Source of the DNA: CAVZGO01 sp963774935
GTDB lineage: Bacteria > Chloroflexota > Anaerolineae > Anaerolineales > UBA4823
Direction of reading: 5' to 3'
Assembly (NCBI GenBank): GCA_963774935.1
Contig: CAVZGO010000007.1
Coordinates: 186,001 to 250,000, forward strand
Length of the DNA: 64,000 nucleotides
Shown piece by piece: positions 44,273 through 52,556 of this stretch. The notes under the pieces were generated by a model. That model was not told the DNA's origin and made no database searches. It worked only from the letters and a program-made list of their open reading frames with translations. A program made the position numbers and the translations under genes. How positions within the stretch are numbered: the stretch's first letter is position 1; the number at the start of each line of letters is the position of its first letter.

Positions 44273-46795
44273 TTAATCGGTGCGCAGGTGCGGGTTCAAT
44301 ATGCGCTCCAGGGCGAAACCCACCATCAAAAACGCCAGGCTGGTCAGCATCATCAGCCCAATCGGCTCGAGAAACCAGTAGGAATAATTCATAAAGTTGG
44401 CGCTGGAAAGTGCATCATAAATCGTCTTACCCCAGGTCGGCAGGTATGGGTCGCTCACCCCAAGGTAAGCCAGGGTAGCCTCGTAAAAAACAAACACCGG
44501 CGCCATCAGCACTAGCTGCGGAACCAACACCGGCAGGATGCGCGGCACAAGGTAGTTCAGGATCATACGACTGTCGGAAGCGCCATAGGCTTGAGCTGCT
44601 TCCATATATGGAGCCTGCTTGACCTGCAAGAAGACCGAGCGGTAGGTTTTAATGGCGCTGCCGAAAATACTCAGCAATACCAACACTCCCAGGATTGTCC
44701 AGATGCTTTTCGAAAATAGCAAATAGACCATGATGGCAATTGGCAAAGCTGGAAGGATCATATTGACTTCCGTGATACGCTGGATCAGCTCATCTAGCCA
44801 GCCGTCGTGCCAGACGCCCACGGCGGCGATGATCATCGCCAGCAGGCTGGTGAATATTGCCCCCAGAAGACCAAAGGCCAGCGCCACCACGGTTCCCCAT
44901 AACAATGGAATCAACAGATCTCGGCGTTGGTTATCCGTCCCTGCCAGGCCGTAGACCTGTCCATACAAGACCATCTCGGCGCGCAGGTCAGAATTTGGCT
45001 CGAAAGTCGCCCCGGTTACTTTAAGATGGTATTGCCCTGACAGGGGCGTTGCCTGGTTTGTCCTCGGGTCGCCAAACAGCCCAGCCAATGGCGCTGCCGA
45101 TTGGAGCTTACGGTTTAATTTATCATCCCGGGACAGGTAGTAGCCATACGGTCCCTTGACCGCCTGTCCTCCCAGGTCGATATCCCGCCCATCCGGCGTC
45201 ACCCATACCAGGGCGGCAAATGGCGCTTTTTCTAAATAGACGCCATCCAGAAACAGCACCAGGTCCTGGGGAAACCGGTTATAGGGAAAATCAAAAGTGA
45301 AATCGATCGCTATCGTGCTCGAACCACTCTCATTCTGCTGAACCGTCTTAACTGCGCTGCCGTCCTCGCTGTTCAGCAGGATGGTTTCGGGTAACTTGTC
45401 CCGACGAAAAGCGTTTACCCAGGTTGGCAGTGCATTTTGCGGGGAGGCATACCAGGTGTTGCGGTAGAAATCCCCGCCCTGGGCGCGCCATAACTTCACC
45501 ACCTGATCGTAGGGATAAGCCACCATCGTGTAGACCGCCAGGACTACCAGCGCCAGGATAAAGATGACGCCGAACACCGCCGAGGGATAACGCCTAAATT
45601 CCCTCAGATCAGCCCGCAAGCCCGCCATCCCCTTCCACCAGGTGTGTATCGTCGGTTTCACGGCTGGCTGGGGAGGAATAACCGGCCTATCCGTGCCTGG
45701 AATAGCAGGTGTTTCCTTGTTGTGCCCCGGCGCGGCTCTGTACCGGCGAAAGGGGCTGCGACGTTTCGGGGTTACTGTTCGCACAGCCTGGTTTTCTCCG
45801 CCTATCCGCACCCGTGGGTCCACCAGGGCGTAGACGATATCCAGGATGAAAACTGTGATCGCCAGCATATAGGCAAAGATCACCACCACGCCCAGGGTCA
45901 GGGGGGTATTCATCGAGCGCACCGCAGTGATAAACAGCGCACCTACACCAGGCCAGCGGAAGAGCAACTCCAGGGCGATGGCGCCCTGCCACAAGGTGAG
46001 CATCATCACCGCGAAGCTGGTAATCACGTACGGCAAGACCGGACGGAGGATATACTGCCGCTCGATGATGCGGTTGGGGAGTCCTTTTGCACGTGCGATC
46101 TCCACGTAATCTTCATTTGAATATATTAAGAAGAATGTCCGCCAGGAATAAACGCCAACAAAAAATGTGCCCAGGAAGATCGCCAGGACCGGCAGGATCA
46201 TCTGGCGCGCTAAAAACTTCAAGTAATCGTACGACATGACCATCTCGTTGATATCGAACGTTTTCGGCGGGGACAGTAAGTGCAACTGGTTGACCAGGAT
46301 TACAATTAATAGCACACCAAAAATCCAGCTCGGCGTGGTCGACAACGGAGAAAGGAACATCATCAGCCGGTCGGCGCGGCTGCCGGGTTTACGCGAGAGG
46401 ACCAGGGCTACAGTGATACTGGCAAAAAATACCAGGATGTTAGCTATCCCAACCAGCACCAGGGTATAGGGTAGATGCTTGAGCACGATCGATTCGACTT
46501 CGCCCGTATCAAAAGAAAAGAAGTATTGCGCCCGTGCTGGCCCCAGGTTCAGCGTCAGCCCGTTCCACAGCCAGCGCAAGCTACGCAGCATATAGGGCTG
46601 GTCCAGTCCCATGGCATGCTGCATCCCCAGGCGGGTTTGCTCGATCGTCGCACTGCGCTCTGGCTCAGGGACTTCCTTCAGCCAGCCGCCCTGGATCATC
46701 GCCCCGATCGTCTCGTCGATATTAGCGGCGAAAATTCGATCCACATATCCCCCCAGGTTGAGCACGGTGATGGTAAGGTATAACCCGATCGCCAC
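44273..46795 (-). CDS. Fused DppB-DppC oligopeptide-type ABC permease (5' frameshift; true start probably 46917)
   Basis: One chain with two permease modules. The first 330 or so residues are DppB-like (GLDQPYMLRSLRWLWNGLTLN, EDYVEIARAKGLPNRIIERQ coupling loop, VDPRVRIGGENQ end). A Pro/Arg-rich linker follows, then a DppC-like module with a roughly 185-residue extracytoplasmic insertion before GLAGTDNQRRDLLIPLLWG, and an EAAQAYGASDSRM coupling motif. GTG 46795 would cut the first helix. In an adjacent frame, ATG 46917 starts MNTLEEVQPDLPPPSRHPP and joins if the C7 tract (46861-46867) had one more base. Located after the ATPase genes of the same locus. Confidence 0.8.
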   Translation of the reverse strand: MAIGLYLTITVLNLGGYVDRIFAANIDETIGAMIQGGWLKEVPEPERSATIEQTRLGMQHAMGLDQPYMLRSLRWLWNGLTLNLGPARAQYFFSFDTGEVESIVLKHLPYTLVLVGIANILVFFASITVALVLSRKPGSRADRLMMFLSPLSTTPSWIFGVLLIVILVNQLHLLSPPKTFDINEMVMSYDYLKFLARQMILPVLAIFLGTFFVGVYSWRTFFLIYSNEDYVEIARAKGLPNRIIERQYILRPVLPYVITSFAVMMLTLWQGAIALELLFRWPGVGALFITAVRSMNTPLTLGVVVIFAYMLAITVFILDIVYALVDPRVRIGGENQAVRTVTPKRRSPFRRYRAAPGHNKETPAIPGTDRPVIPPQPAVKPTIHTWWKGMAGLRADLREFRRYPSAVFGVIFILALVVLAVYTMVAYPYDQVVKLWRAQGGDFYRNTWYASPQNALPTWVNAFRRDKLPETILLNSEDGSAVKTVQQNESGSSTIAIDFTFDFPYNRFPQDLVLFLDGVYLEKAPFAALVWVTPDGRDIDLGGQAVKGPYGYYLSRDDKLNRKLQSAAPLAGLFGDPRTNQATPLSGQYHLKVTGATFEPNSDLRAEMVLYGQVYGLAGTDNQRRDLLIPLLWGTVVALAFGLLGAIFTSLLAMIIAAVGVWHDGWLDELIQRITEVNMILPALPIAIMVYLLFSKSIWTILGVLVLLSIFGSAIKTYRSVFLQVKQAPYMEAAQAYGASDSRMILNYLVPRILPVLVPQLVLMAPVFVFYEATLAYLGVSDPYLPTWGKTIYDALSSANFMNYSYWFLEPIGLMMLTSLAFLMVGFALERILNPHLRTD

Positions 46796-46924
46796 CGTCA
46801 GGAAGAGGGTGATCGCCTTGATCAGGGCGTACTTGAAAATGCGGGAAAACCCGCTTAGAAGGGGGGGTGCCGGGAGGGCGGCGGTAAATCAGGCTGGACT
46901 TCTTCCAGAGTGTTCATTTCTCAA

Positions 46925-46965
46925 TTTTACAAAGATGGGGCGATTGTTGCCCCATCTTTGTAAAA
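46925..46965 (-). terminator. Perfect 17-bp hairpin before the fused permease
   Basis: Arms 46925-46941 and 46949-46965 (arm TTTTACAAAGATGGGGC) are exact complements around a seven-base loop. The weak T-tract suggests attenuation or mRNA processing between the small membrane protein and the fused permease. Confidence 0.55.
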
Positions 46966-46968
46966 CGC

Positions 46969-47166
46969 TTATTCGCGCCGCCGACGGTAGACAGCTATAC
47001 CGATGAAGCCCACGAACAGGCCAACTACGGATGAGATATAAGCCAGGAAGTTTAAAAAGAACGTCGATTCAATGATCTGGGCCATCATCAGAAAGGGAAT
47101 CATGAAGCCCAACACCAGCAGGAAGACTGCCACGACCAGGAGGTATTTAGGATGCCATCTGGACAT
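46969..47166 (-). CDS. Small two-helix membrane protein in the peptide-transporter locus
   Basis: 65 residues: a short basic start (MSRWHPK), two membrane helices (about residues 8-28 and 36-58) and the basic tail YRRRRE. Family not recognised. Its start overlaps the end of the DppF-like ATPase gene by 20 bases and it is followed by the 17-bp hairpin, so it belongs to the transporter operon; a role as a small accessory subunit is a guess. Confidence 0.55.
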   Translation of the reverse strand: MSRWHPKYLLVVAVFLLVLGFMIPFLMMAQIIESTFFLNFLAYISSVVGLFVGFIGIAVYRRRRE

Positions 47167-48214
47167 CTTTAAACAACCAGCACTTTGTCAAATGCCGCGG
47201 TTCAACTTCGAAATCGGGCGGTTCTTCAACCTCGCACAAACCCTTAATCGCCTTCGGGCAGCGCGGGTGGAAACGGCAGCCAGATGGTGGGTTGACCAGG
47301 CTGGGCGGTTCGCCAACCGGGATCTCCTTGTACGTCAGGGCATTCTGCGCGTCCGGTTCCGGCGTGGCGTCTAATAAGGCAAGGGTATAGGGGTGCAGCG
47401 GTCTGTTGAGGATATCATCTACTTTCCCTTTTTCGACTACCTTCCCGGCATACATCACGAAGATACGTTCCGAGAAGTAGCGTACGGTGGAGAGGTCGTG
47501 GGTGATATAGATGACCGCCAGGTGATATGATTCCTGCAGGCCGCGCAACAGCTTGAGGATCTCAACCCGCACGGAAGCATCCAGCATGGATACTGGCTCA
47601 TCCGCCACGATCAAACGCGGCTCGAGGATCATCGCTCGGGCAATCACCACTCGTTGTTGCTGCCCACCGCTTAACTGGTGGGGAAACTTGGTCAAGAAGT
47701 CTTCAACCGGGAACATCTTGACCTCTTTCATCACCTTGTGGATGCGGCGCAAGCGTTCGTCGCGATCCTTGACGCCACTGATGATCAGCGGTTCGCTCAA
47801 GATGCGCTCAACGCTCATGAAGGGCGGCAACGCCCCATAGGGGTCTTGCTGGACATAACCGACATTGGAACGGTACCAGTGCATGCCGCGCCTATCCAGC
47901 TCAGCGATATTCTTTCCATCGAATGAAACTTTTCCACGGATCGGTCGATAAAGACCCAGGATGGTCTTCATTAAACTGGATTTTCCGCAACCGCTTTCTC
48001 CGACAATAGCGATCGCTTCGTTGTAGCCCAGGTTGAAATTAACCCCATCCACGGCTTTAACATAACCGGCATGGCTAAAGCCCCATTTGCGCAACTCAAA
48101 CCAGACATGTAAATCATCGATGGAAAGCAGGTTCCCATTCCGTTTGCCTGCGCCACCTGCCTGGGTGTCTTTGATACCATTCATTTCCACTTCTCTTGGA
48201 TTCTCAGCAACCAT
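47147..48214 (-). CDS. Oligopeptide-type ABC transporter ATP-binding protein (DppF/OppF-like)
   Basis: About 355 residues. Walker A GESGCGKSSL, Q-loop YVQQDPYGALPPFMSVERIL, signature LSGGQQQRVVIARAM, Walker B LIVADEPVSMLDASVR, His YITHDLSTVRY. The C-terminal oligo_HPY region has four cysteines in CRFHPRCPKAIKGLCE and KCWLF, which in related DppF proteins bind an iron-sulfur cluster. ATG 48214 is chosen because AGGAG lies seven bases upstream; the open frame back to 48415 overlaps the DppD gene. Confidence 0.9.
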   Translation of the reverse strand: MVAENPREVEMNGIKDTQAGGAGKRNGNLLSIDDLHVWFELRKWGFSHAGYVKAVDGVNFNLGYNEAIAIVGESGCGKSSLMKTILGLYRPIRGKVSFDGKNIAELDRRGMHWYRSNVGYVQQDPYGALPPFMSVERILSEPLIISGVKDRDERLRRIHKVMKEVKMFPVEDFLTKFPHQLSGGQQQRVVIARAMILEPRLIVADEPVSMLDASVRVEILKLLRGLQESYHLAVIYITHDLSTVRYFSERIFVMYAGKVVEKGKVDDILNRPLHPYTLALLDATPEPDAQNALTYKEIPVGEPPSLVNPPSGCRFHPRCPKAIKGLCEVEEPPDFEVEPRHLTKCWLFKDVQMAS

Positions 48215-48230
48215 ACCTGTACTCCTGCGC

Positions 48231-49190
48231 CTAGGCAAATAGCCAGCATTTAACTTTGATGCCGTTGCGGTCGAAGGTCGGCGGTTCTTCAGCACATTTT
48301 TCAAAACGCAACGAACAGCGATCTGCAAAACGACAGCCAGTGGGAGGATTGAGCAGGCTGGGTGGCTGACCGGTAATGAATTCCAGCTCCTGCGTACCGC
48401 GCAAGCGCGGCACACTGGCCATTAACTTGCGCGAATAGGGATGCAGTGGTTCCTTGAAGAAGCGGAAGGCATCGCTCACTTCGACAATCTGGCCGGCATA
48501 CATCACCGCCACGTTATCCGCCAGCTCGCTGGAGGTGGCAATATCGTGCGTAATTAAGATAAAGCTGATTTCCAGCTCGTGTTTCAGGCGTTTGAGCACG
48601 TTCATGATATTCGCCTGGGTGAGCACATCCAGAGCGGAAGTCGGCTCGTCCAGGAAGATCAACTGCGGCGCAGCCACCAGCGCCATGGCAATTGCCACCC
48701 GCTGACGCATCCCACCGCTCAACTCGAAGGCATAGCGATGCATGAAATCTGTCGGAACACCCACATGTTCAAACATCTTCTGCGCCGAAAGCCAGGCCGA
48801 CTTTTTATCAGTTCCACCGTGGATGATTAATGGTTCGGCGACCTGGTCGCCAACCTTGAGCACAGGGTTCAAGGAGTTCATCGCTGCCTGCGGCACCATC
48901 GACATCTTCACCCAGCGCACATTTTGGCGATATTCTTCATCTTCCATCGCCATCAGCTCAAGCCCATCCAGGTGGATCTTCCCCGAGTAAGTAGCCACGT
49001 TGCGCGGCAACAGGCGCATCACCGCTTTAGCCAGCGAAGTCTTGCCACAGCCGGATTCACCTAACACCACGATGGCTTGTTTATATGCCAGGTCGAAGGA
49101 GACCCCATCCACCGCCTGCACCACCCCTTTGGTCGTGCGGAAGTGGAGCAATAAGTCCTCAATGCGAAGCAACGGTTCTTGTGCTATCAT
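48231..49190 (-). CDS. Oligopeptide-type ABC transporter ATP-binding protein (DppD/OppD-like)
   Basis: 319 residues. Walker A GESGCGKTSL, Q-loop MVPQAAMNSLNPVLKVGDQV, signature LSGGMRQRVAIAMAL, Walker B LIFLDEPTSALDVL, His LITHDIATSSE. The C-terminus has the cysteine set CRFADRCSLRFEKC and KCWLF as in DppF. It starts one base after the DppC stop, so translation is probably coupled. Confidence 0.9.
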   Translation of the reverse strand: MIAQEPLLRIEDLLLHFRTTKGVVQAVDGVSFDLAYKQAIVVLGESGCGKTSLAKAVMRLLPRNVATYSGKIHLDGLELMAMEDEEYRQNVRWVKMSMVPQAAMNSLNPVLKVGDQVAEPLIIHGGTDKKSAWLSAQKMFEHVGVPTDFMHRYAFELSGGMRQRVAIAMALVAAPQLIFLDEPTSALDVLTQANIMNVLKRLKHELEISFILITHDIATSSELADNVAVMYAGQIVEVSDAFRFFKEPLHPYSRKLMASVPRLRGTQELEFITGQPPSLLNPPTGCRFADRCSLRFEKCAEEPPTFDRNGIKVKCWLFA

Positions 49191-49191
49191 C

Positions 49192-50532
49192 CTACATGCC
49201 TCTCAACCTGGGATTGAAAATGCGATCCAATGCAAATCCTAACAAAGCAAAAGCCAGCCCGGTGAGCATCAACATTGCCGCTGGCTCCAATACCCAATAA
49301 TAATAACCCATATACAGGGCGCCATTGGATTGGGCATCCTGGATCACCTTGCCCCAGGTCGGGAGCACCGGGTCGCCCAACCCCAGCACCGCCAGGGAGG
49401 CTTCCAGGAAGACATAGGTCGGAATAGCGAGCACCAGGCCCGGGATAATCAAGGGGATAATGCGAGGGATCAGGTAACTGAAGACCAGCCGTGGCGAGCT
49501 GGCGCCATATGCCTTGGCGGCTTCGATGTAAGACGACTCCTTGATCTGCATGAAATTAGCCCGGTAGGTCTTGATCGCGGCACCGAAGATGCTCAACAGG
49601 ATGGTAACGCTCAGGATCACCCAGATGCTGCGTGAATAGAAGGTACCCACCATGATCAAGATCGGTAAGAAGGGCAAGACCAGATTTACCTCGGTAATGC
49701 GTTGTATCAGCTCGTCAAACCAGCCACCAAACCACACGCCCGTGGCGGCAATGATCATGGTTAAGATCGTTGTGCCCAGGGCAGCCAGCAAGCCAAACGC
49801 CAGCGCCACCGGCATGCCCCACTGCATTGCTACCATCAGGTCGCGGCGCAGATGATCGGTGCCAGCCAGACCATATACTTTCCCATATATTACGAATTCA
49901 CCCTGCACGTCAGCGCCTTGCTCAAAGGTGTTCACTTCCATCGTCATGGTATAGGTGCCCTTTAAGGGTACCGGCGGATCCGACCCCGGCACCATCAGCA
50001 GACCGGTCACCGGTGGGACGCCGCCCAGGCGGCGCTGCAGCTTTACATCCTGGGCTACGCGATAAGTGGTATTCGCCGAAACAGAAAAATCAGACATCCG
50101 AATGTCGCGACCATCCGGTGTTTGCCAGGACAGGGAGACAAATGGCGGTTTTTCCTGGAAGCTTGGCTGCAAGAACAGGTTCATCTCAGTCGGGAAGCTG
50201 TCATAGTTAAAATCAAATGTGAACTGGTAAGTAATTGCCTCCCCGCTGTTGGTCTGCTCAACCGTTCTGGGCATATCCTCATCGGTTGTGTTCATAATGA
50301 CCGTATCAGGCAGCTTTTCGCGGCGGAAGATGTTTGTCCAGGACGGCGGGGCGTTCTTTGGCAGGTTGTACCAAACTGCCTCGCCACCGCGCCACAGGCG
50401 AATAGCTTCGGAATAGGGGATGGTGATCAAGGTGTAGATGGAAGCCAGGATCATTATCAGGATAATTACCAGACCTGCCACTGCCGATGGATAACGCACC
50501 AGCTCGGCAAGGTTTCTTTTCAAACCGCTCAT
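49192..50532 (-). CDS. DppC-type permease with a large extracytoplasmic insertion
   Basis: 446 residues versus about 300 for ordinary DppC/OppC. Helix 1 spans about residues 17-38. Residues about 40-222 are a polar, beta-rich insertion (WRGGEAVWYNLPKNAPPSW, FVSLSWQTPDGRDIRM, KGTYTMTMEVNTFEQG). The normal DppC core resumes at GLAGTDHLRRDL (224 onward), with the EAAKAYGASSPRLVFSYLIP coupling motif. The same insertion is present in the fused permease of this locus. Its start overlaps the DppB stop by four bases (ATGA). Confidence 0.85.
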   Translation of the reverse strand: MSGLKRNLAELVRYPSAVAGLVIILIMILASIYTLITIPYSEAIRLWRGGEAVWYNLPKNAPPSWTNIFRREKLPDTVIMNTTDEDMPRTVEQTNSGEAITYQFTFDFNYDSFPTEMNLFLQPSFQEKPPFVSLSWQTPDGRDIRMSDFSVSANTTYRVAQDVKLQRRLGGVPPVTGLLMVPGSDPPVPLKGTYTMTMEVNTFEQGADVQGEFVIYGKVYGLAGTDHLRRDLMVAMQWGMPVALAFGLLAALGTTILTMIIAATGVWFGGWFDELIQRITEVNLVLPFLPILIMVGTFYSRSIWVILSVTILLSIFGAAIKTYRANFMQIKESSYIEAAKAYGASSPRLVFSYLIPRIIPLIIPGLVLAIPTYVFLEASLAVLGLGDPVLPTWGKVIQDAQSNGALYMGYYYWVLEPAAMLMLTGLAFALLGFALDRIFNPRLRGM

Positions 50533-51674
50533 GCCGGCCTCCCCCCTCCGCCTCCGATTTTGACGCGTGGATCGACGATAACATACACAAAATCCAGGAT
50601 AAAGACGGTAACCGCCAGCAGGTAGGCATACACAACGGTCGAGGCGACGATCACCGGGGTGTCGAACAGGCCAATCGCCTGGTAGAGCGTCCGACCTAAC
50701 CCTGGCCAGTTGAACACCGCCTCAAAGATTGGCGCCCCGGTCCACAGGGCGATCAACAGCAAGGCAAAGCTGGTGATGATCACCGGCAGGGTGGGGCGCA
50801 GAATATAGCGCCGCTCGAGCTCGCGCGAGCTCAGACCTTTTGCCTTAGCCATATCAACATAATCTTCGCTGGAATAGATCAGGAAGAAAGTTCGCCAGTT
50901 ATAAATGCTGATGAAGATCGAGCTGATCAGGATGGCTGACACGGGTAAGATCATGTGCTGGAGCAGACTGAGGATGTAATCAATCCGATTTTCGGGCGGC
51001 GGCGCAGACACCATCCCGCCGAAGGGCAGCACGCGCAGCAAGGCGCCAAAAATTAAGATCAGGAAGATGCCATAAAACCAATAAGGCGCAGCCGATATGG
51101 GCGCCATAGCGATCACCGCCTTATCTAACAACGAACCATAGCGGCGCGACAATCCCAGGGCAATAAAAACAGCGGAGAAAAATAAAATCAAATCCGCCGT
51201 GGCGAACAATACCAGTGTAGGTGGCAGGCGCTCCAGGATGATCAGGCGCACCTGGCGCGAGCCGCTGTCGCTGGACATGTTTTGCGAGCGACCCAGGTTC
51301 AAAGTGAGTGCACCGCTCAAATAGCGCACGCTGCGTATGAAGAAGGGTTGGTTCAAGCCCAGGCGCTCTTCTTCCAGGCGAATCATGCTATCAATTTGTG
51401 CATTGCGCGCTTCCAGCGACAGGTTTCTAAGCGCAGGATCAGATAAAACCCGCAGACCGACTGCCTCACGGATTTCACCCTTGCGGATCTTGTCCACATA
51501 GCCGCCCATGTTGGCGATCAAAATGGTTAAGTAGACGCCAATCACCACGGTGATGAAAAGCATAACCAGGCGCACAACGGTATAGCGAGCAATGCGGGCG
51601 AATGAGCTTGCCGCGGCCTTGGCTTCTGCAGAAGCGCCTGCTTTTTCCGGAGCGAGGGTAGTTTCTGTGTTCAA
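50529..51674 (-). CDS. DppB-type oligopeptide ABC permease
   Basis: 381 residues. An Ala/Glu-rich cytoplasmic start, then helix 1 (LVMLFITVVIGVYLTILIAN), the DppB ectodomain with LGLNQPFFIRSVRYLSGALTLNLG, and the coupling loop EDYVDMAKAKGLSSRELERR, ending VDPRVKIGGGGG. The start is TTG 51674 with AGGAGG six bases upstream. Paired with the DppC-type permease by a four-base overlap. Confidence 0.88.
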   Translation of the reverse strand: MNTETTLAPEKAGASAEAKAAASSFARIARYTVVRLVMLFITVVIGVYLTILIANMGGYVDKIRKGEIREAVGLRVLSDPALRNLSLEARNAQIDSMIRLEEERLGLNQPFFIRSVRYLSGALTLNLGRSQNMSSDSGSRQVRLIILERLPPTLVLFATADLILFFSAVFIALGLSRRYGSLLDKAVIAMAPISAAPYWFYGIFLILIFGALLRVLPFGGMVSAPPPENRIDYILSLLQHMILPVSAILISSIFISIYNWRTFFLIYSSEDYVDMAKAKGLSSRELERRYILRPTLPVIITSFALLLIALWTGAPIFEAVFNWPGLGRTLYQAIGLFDTPVIVASTVVYAYLLAVTVFILDFVYVIVDPRVKIGGGGGRPA

Positions 51675-51704
51675 CCTCCACCTCCTACTGATAACCTATT
51701 TATC

Positions 51705-51736
51705 GTTATATGGGCGGCGCAAGCCGCCCATATAAC
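51705..51736 (-). terminator. Intercistronic hairpin 1 after the large binding protein
   Basis: A perfect 14-bp stem (arm GTTATATGGGCGGC, 51705-51718 with 51723-51736) closed by a GCAA tetraloop. No T-tract; probably an mRNA-stabilising or attenuating element between the binding protein and permease genes. Confidence 0.65.
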
Positions 51737-51752
51737 AAACCAAATTATTTAT

Positions 51753-51782
51753 TTGGAGCGAGAAGTGCTCCTCTCGCTCCAA
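51753..51782 (-). terminator. Intercistronic hairpin 2 after the large binding protein
   Basis: A perfect 11-bp stem (arm TTGGAGCGAGA, 51753-51763 with 51772-51782) with an eight-base loop, 18 bases after the binding-protein stop. Together with the hairpin at 51705-51736 it fills the gap. Confidence 0.6.
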
Positions 51783-51800
51783 TCACACATCTGTATCTTA

Positions 51801-52556
51801 TTACGGGACGATGAACTCCAGGCTGGCGAAGCCAGGCAGGCTGACCGGTTTGACAACCACCGCCACTTCCAGCTTGTAACCACCGGAAGTGAACGCGCCG
51901 GTCACATCCGTGCCGAGGGTGACCTGGTACTGGCCATCCGCCACGGATGCTGCATCCCCCTGGGTAACCAGGTTGCCACTGGCATCGAAGACCAGGTATT
52001 TGACGCTGGCAACTTCATCGGCCGGGTAAGGCTCGTCCTTGAAGGTCACGAAGACATCGAAGACTGCTTCGCTGCCAGCATCAACCTGTCCTGGGCCATC
52101 CAGCTCGACCGTGGCAATCTTGGGCTCGCCAAAGTTGGACCATTTGTCAGCCTTGTCGGGGAAGTCGGCATTGCGCTGCAGGGTGACGGTCTGCTCGACG
52201 GGGAAGACCCGGTACAGGTAGAACGGACCGGTGCCCAGCCAGAAGTTGCCGCGCTCTTCGTACCATGTCGCCAGGTTGGCGTAGCGCGCCGCGGCTTCTT
52301 CAGCAGTGACGTACTCGCCCAGCGTGGGAGCATAGGGGATGTAGGGCTCGGTCAGGCTGGCATCCAGGTAGACCCTTGAGGATTTCCAGGCTTGGACCAG
52401 CGACGTAGCCCATCCACTCAACCTTGTTCGTATCCGCTTTGGCAGCCGAGAAAGCCAGCTTCTTATCAGCATCCGCCTGAACACCGAGAGCGTTGGTGTG
52501 CCAGGAGAGCGGACCGTAGGTATAGTTTGGCCACCAGGTTGTTGTATCGTTAACAT
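51801..52556 (-). CDS. Large peptide-binding lipoprotein, 3' part (after frameshift)
   Basis: Downstream fragment. Genuine coding starts near 52375 (VYLDASLTEPYIPYAPTLGE) and continues through YEERGNFWLGTGPFYLYRVF and QTVTLQRNADFPDKADKW to a C-terminal Ig-like beta domain (about 110 residues, ELDGPGQVDAGSEAVFDVFV to SLEFIVP). The first 60 or so codons of this frame are out-of-frame sequence. Removing one base from the CCC at 52373-52375 joins it to the upstream part as LEILK-VYLDASL. Confidence 0.75.
   Translation of the reverse strand: MLTIQQPGGQTIPTVRSPGTPTLSVFRRMLIRSWLSRLPKRIRTRLSGWATSLVQAWKSSRVYLDASLTEPYIPYAPTLGEYVTAEEAAARYANLATWYEERGNFWLGTGPFYLYRVFPVEQTVTLQRNADFPDKADKWSNFGEPKIATVELDGPGQVDAGSEAVFDVFVTFKDEPYPADEVASVKYLVFDASGNLVTQGDAASVADGQYQVTLGTDVTGAFTSGGYKLEVAVVVKPVSLPGFASLEFIVP

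Noticed and set aside
43711..44394. Plus-strand open frame of 227 codons
   Set aside because: It runs antisense through the start of glmU, across tRNA-Gln and into the permease gene; composition is not protein-like.
48215..48415. Upstream extension of the DppF-like ATPase
   Set aside because: It overlaps the end of DppD in another frame, and the AGGAG-preceded ATG at 48214 gives a normal length.
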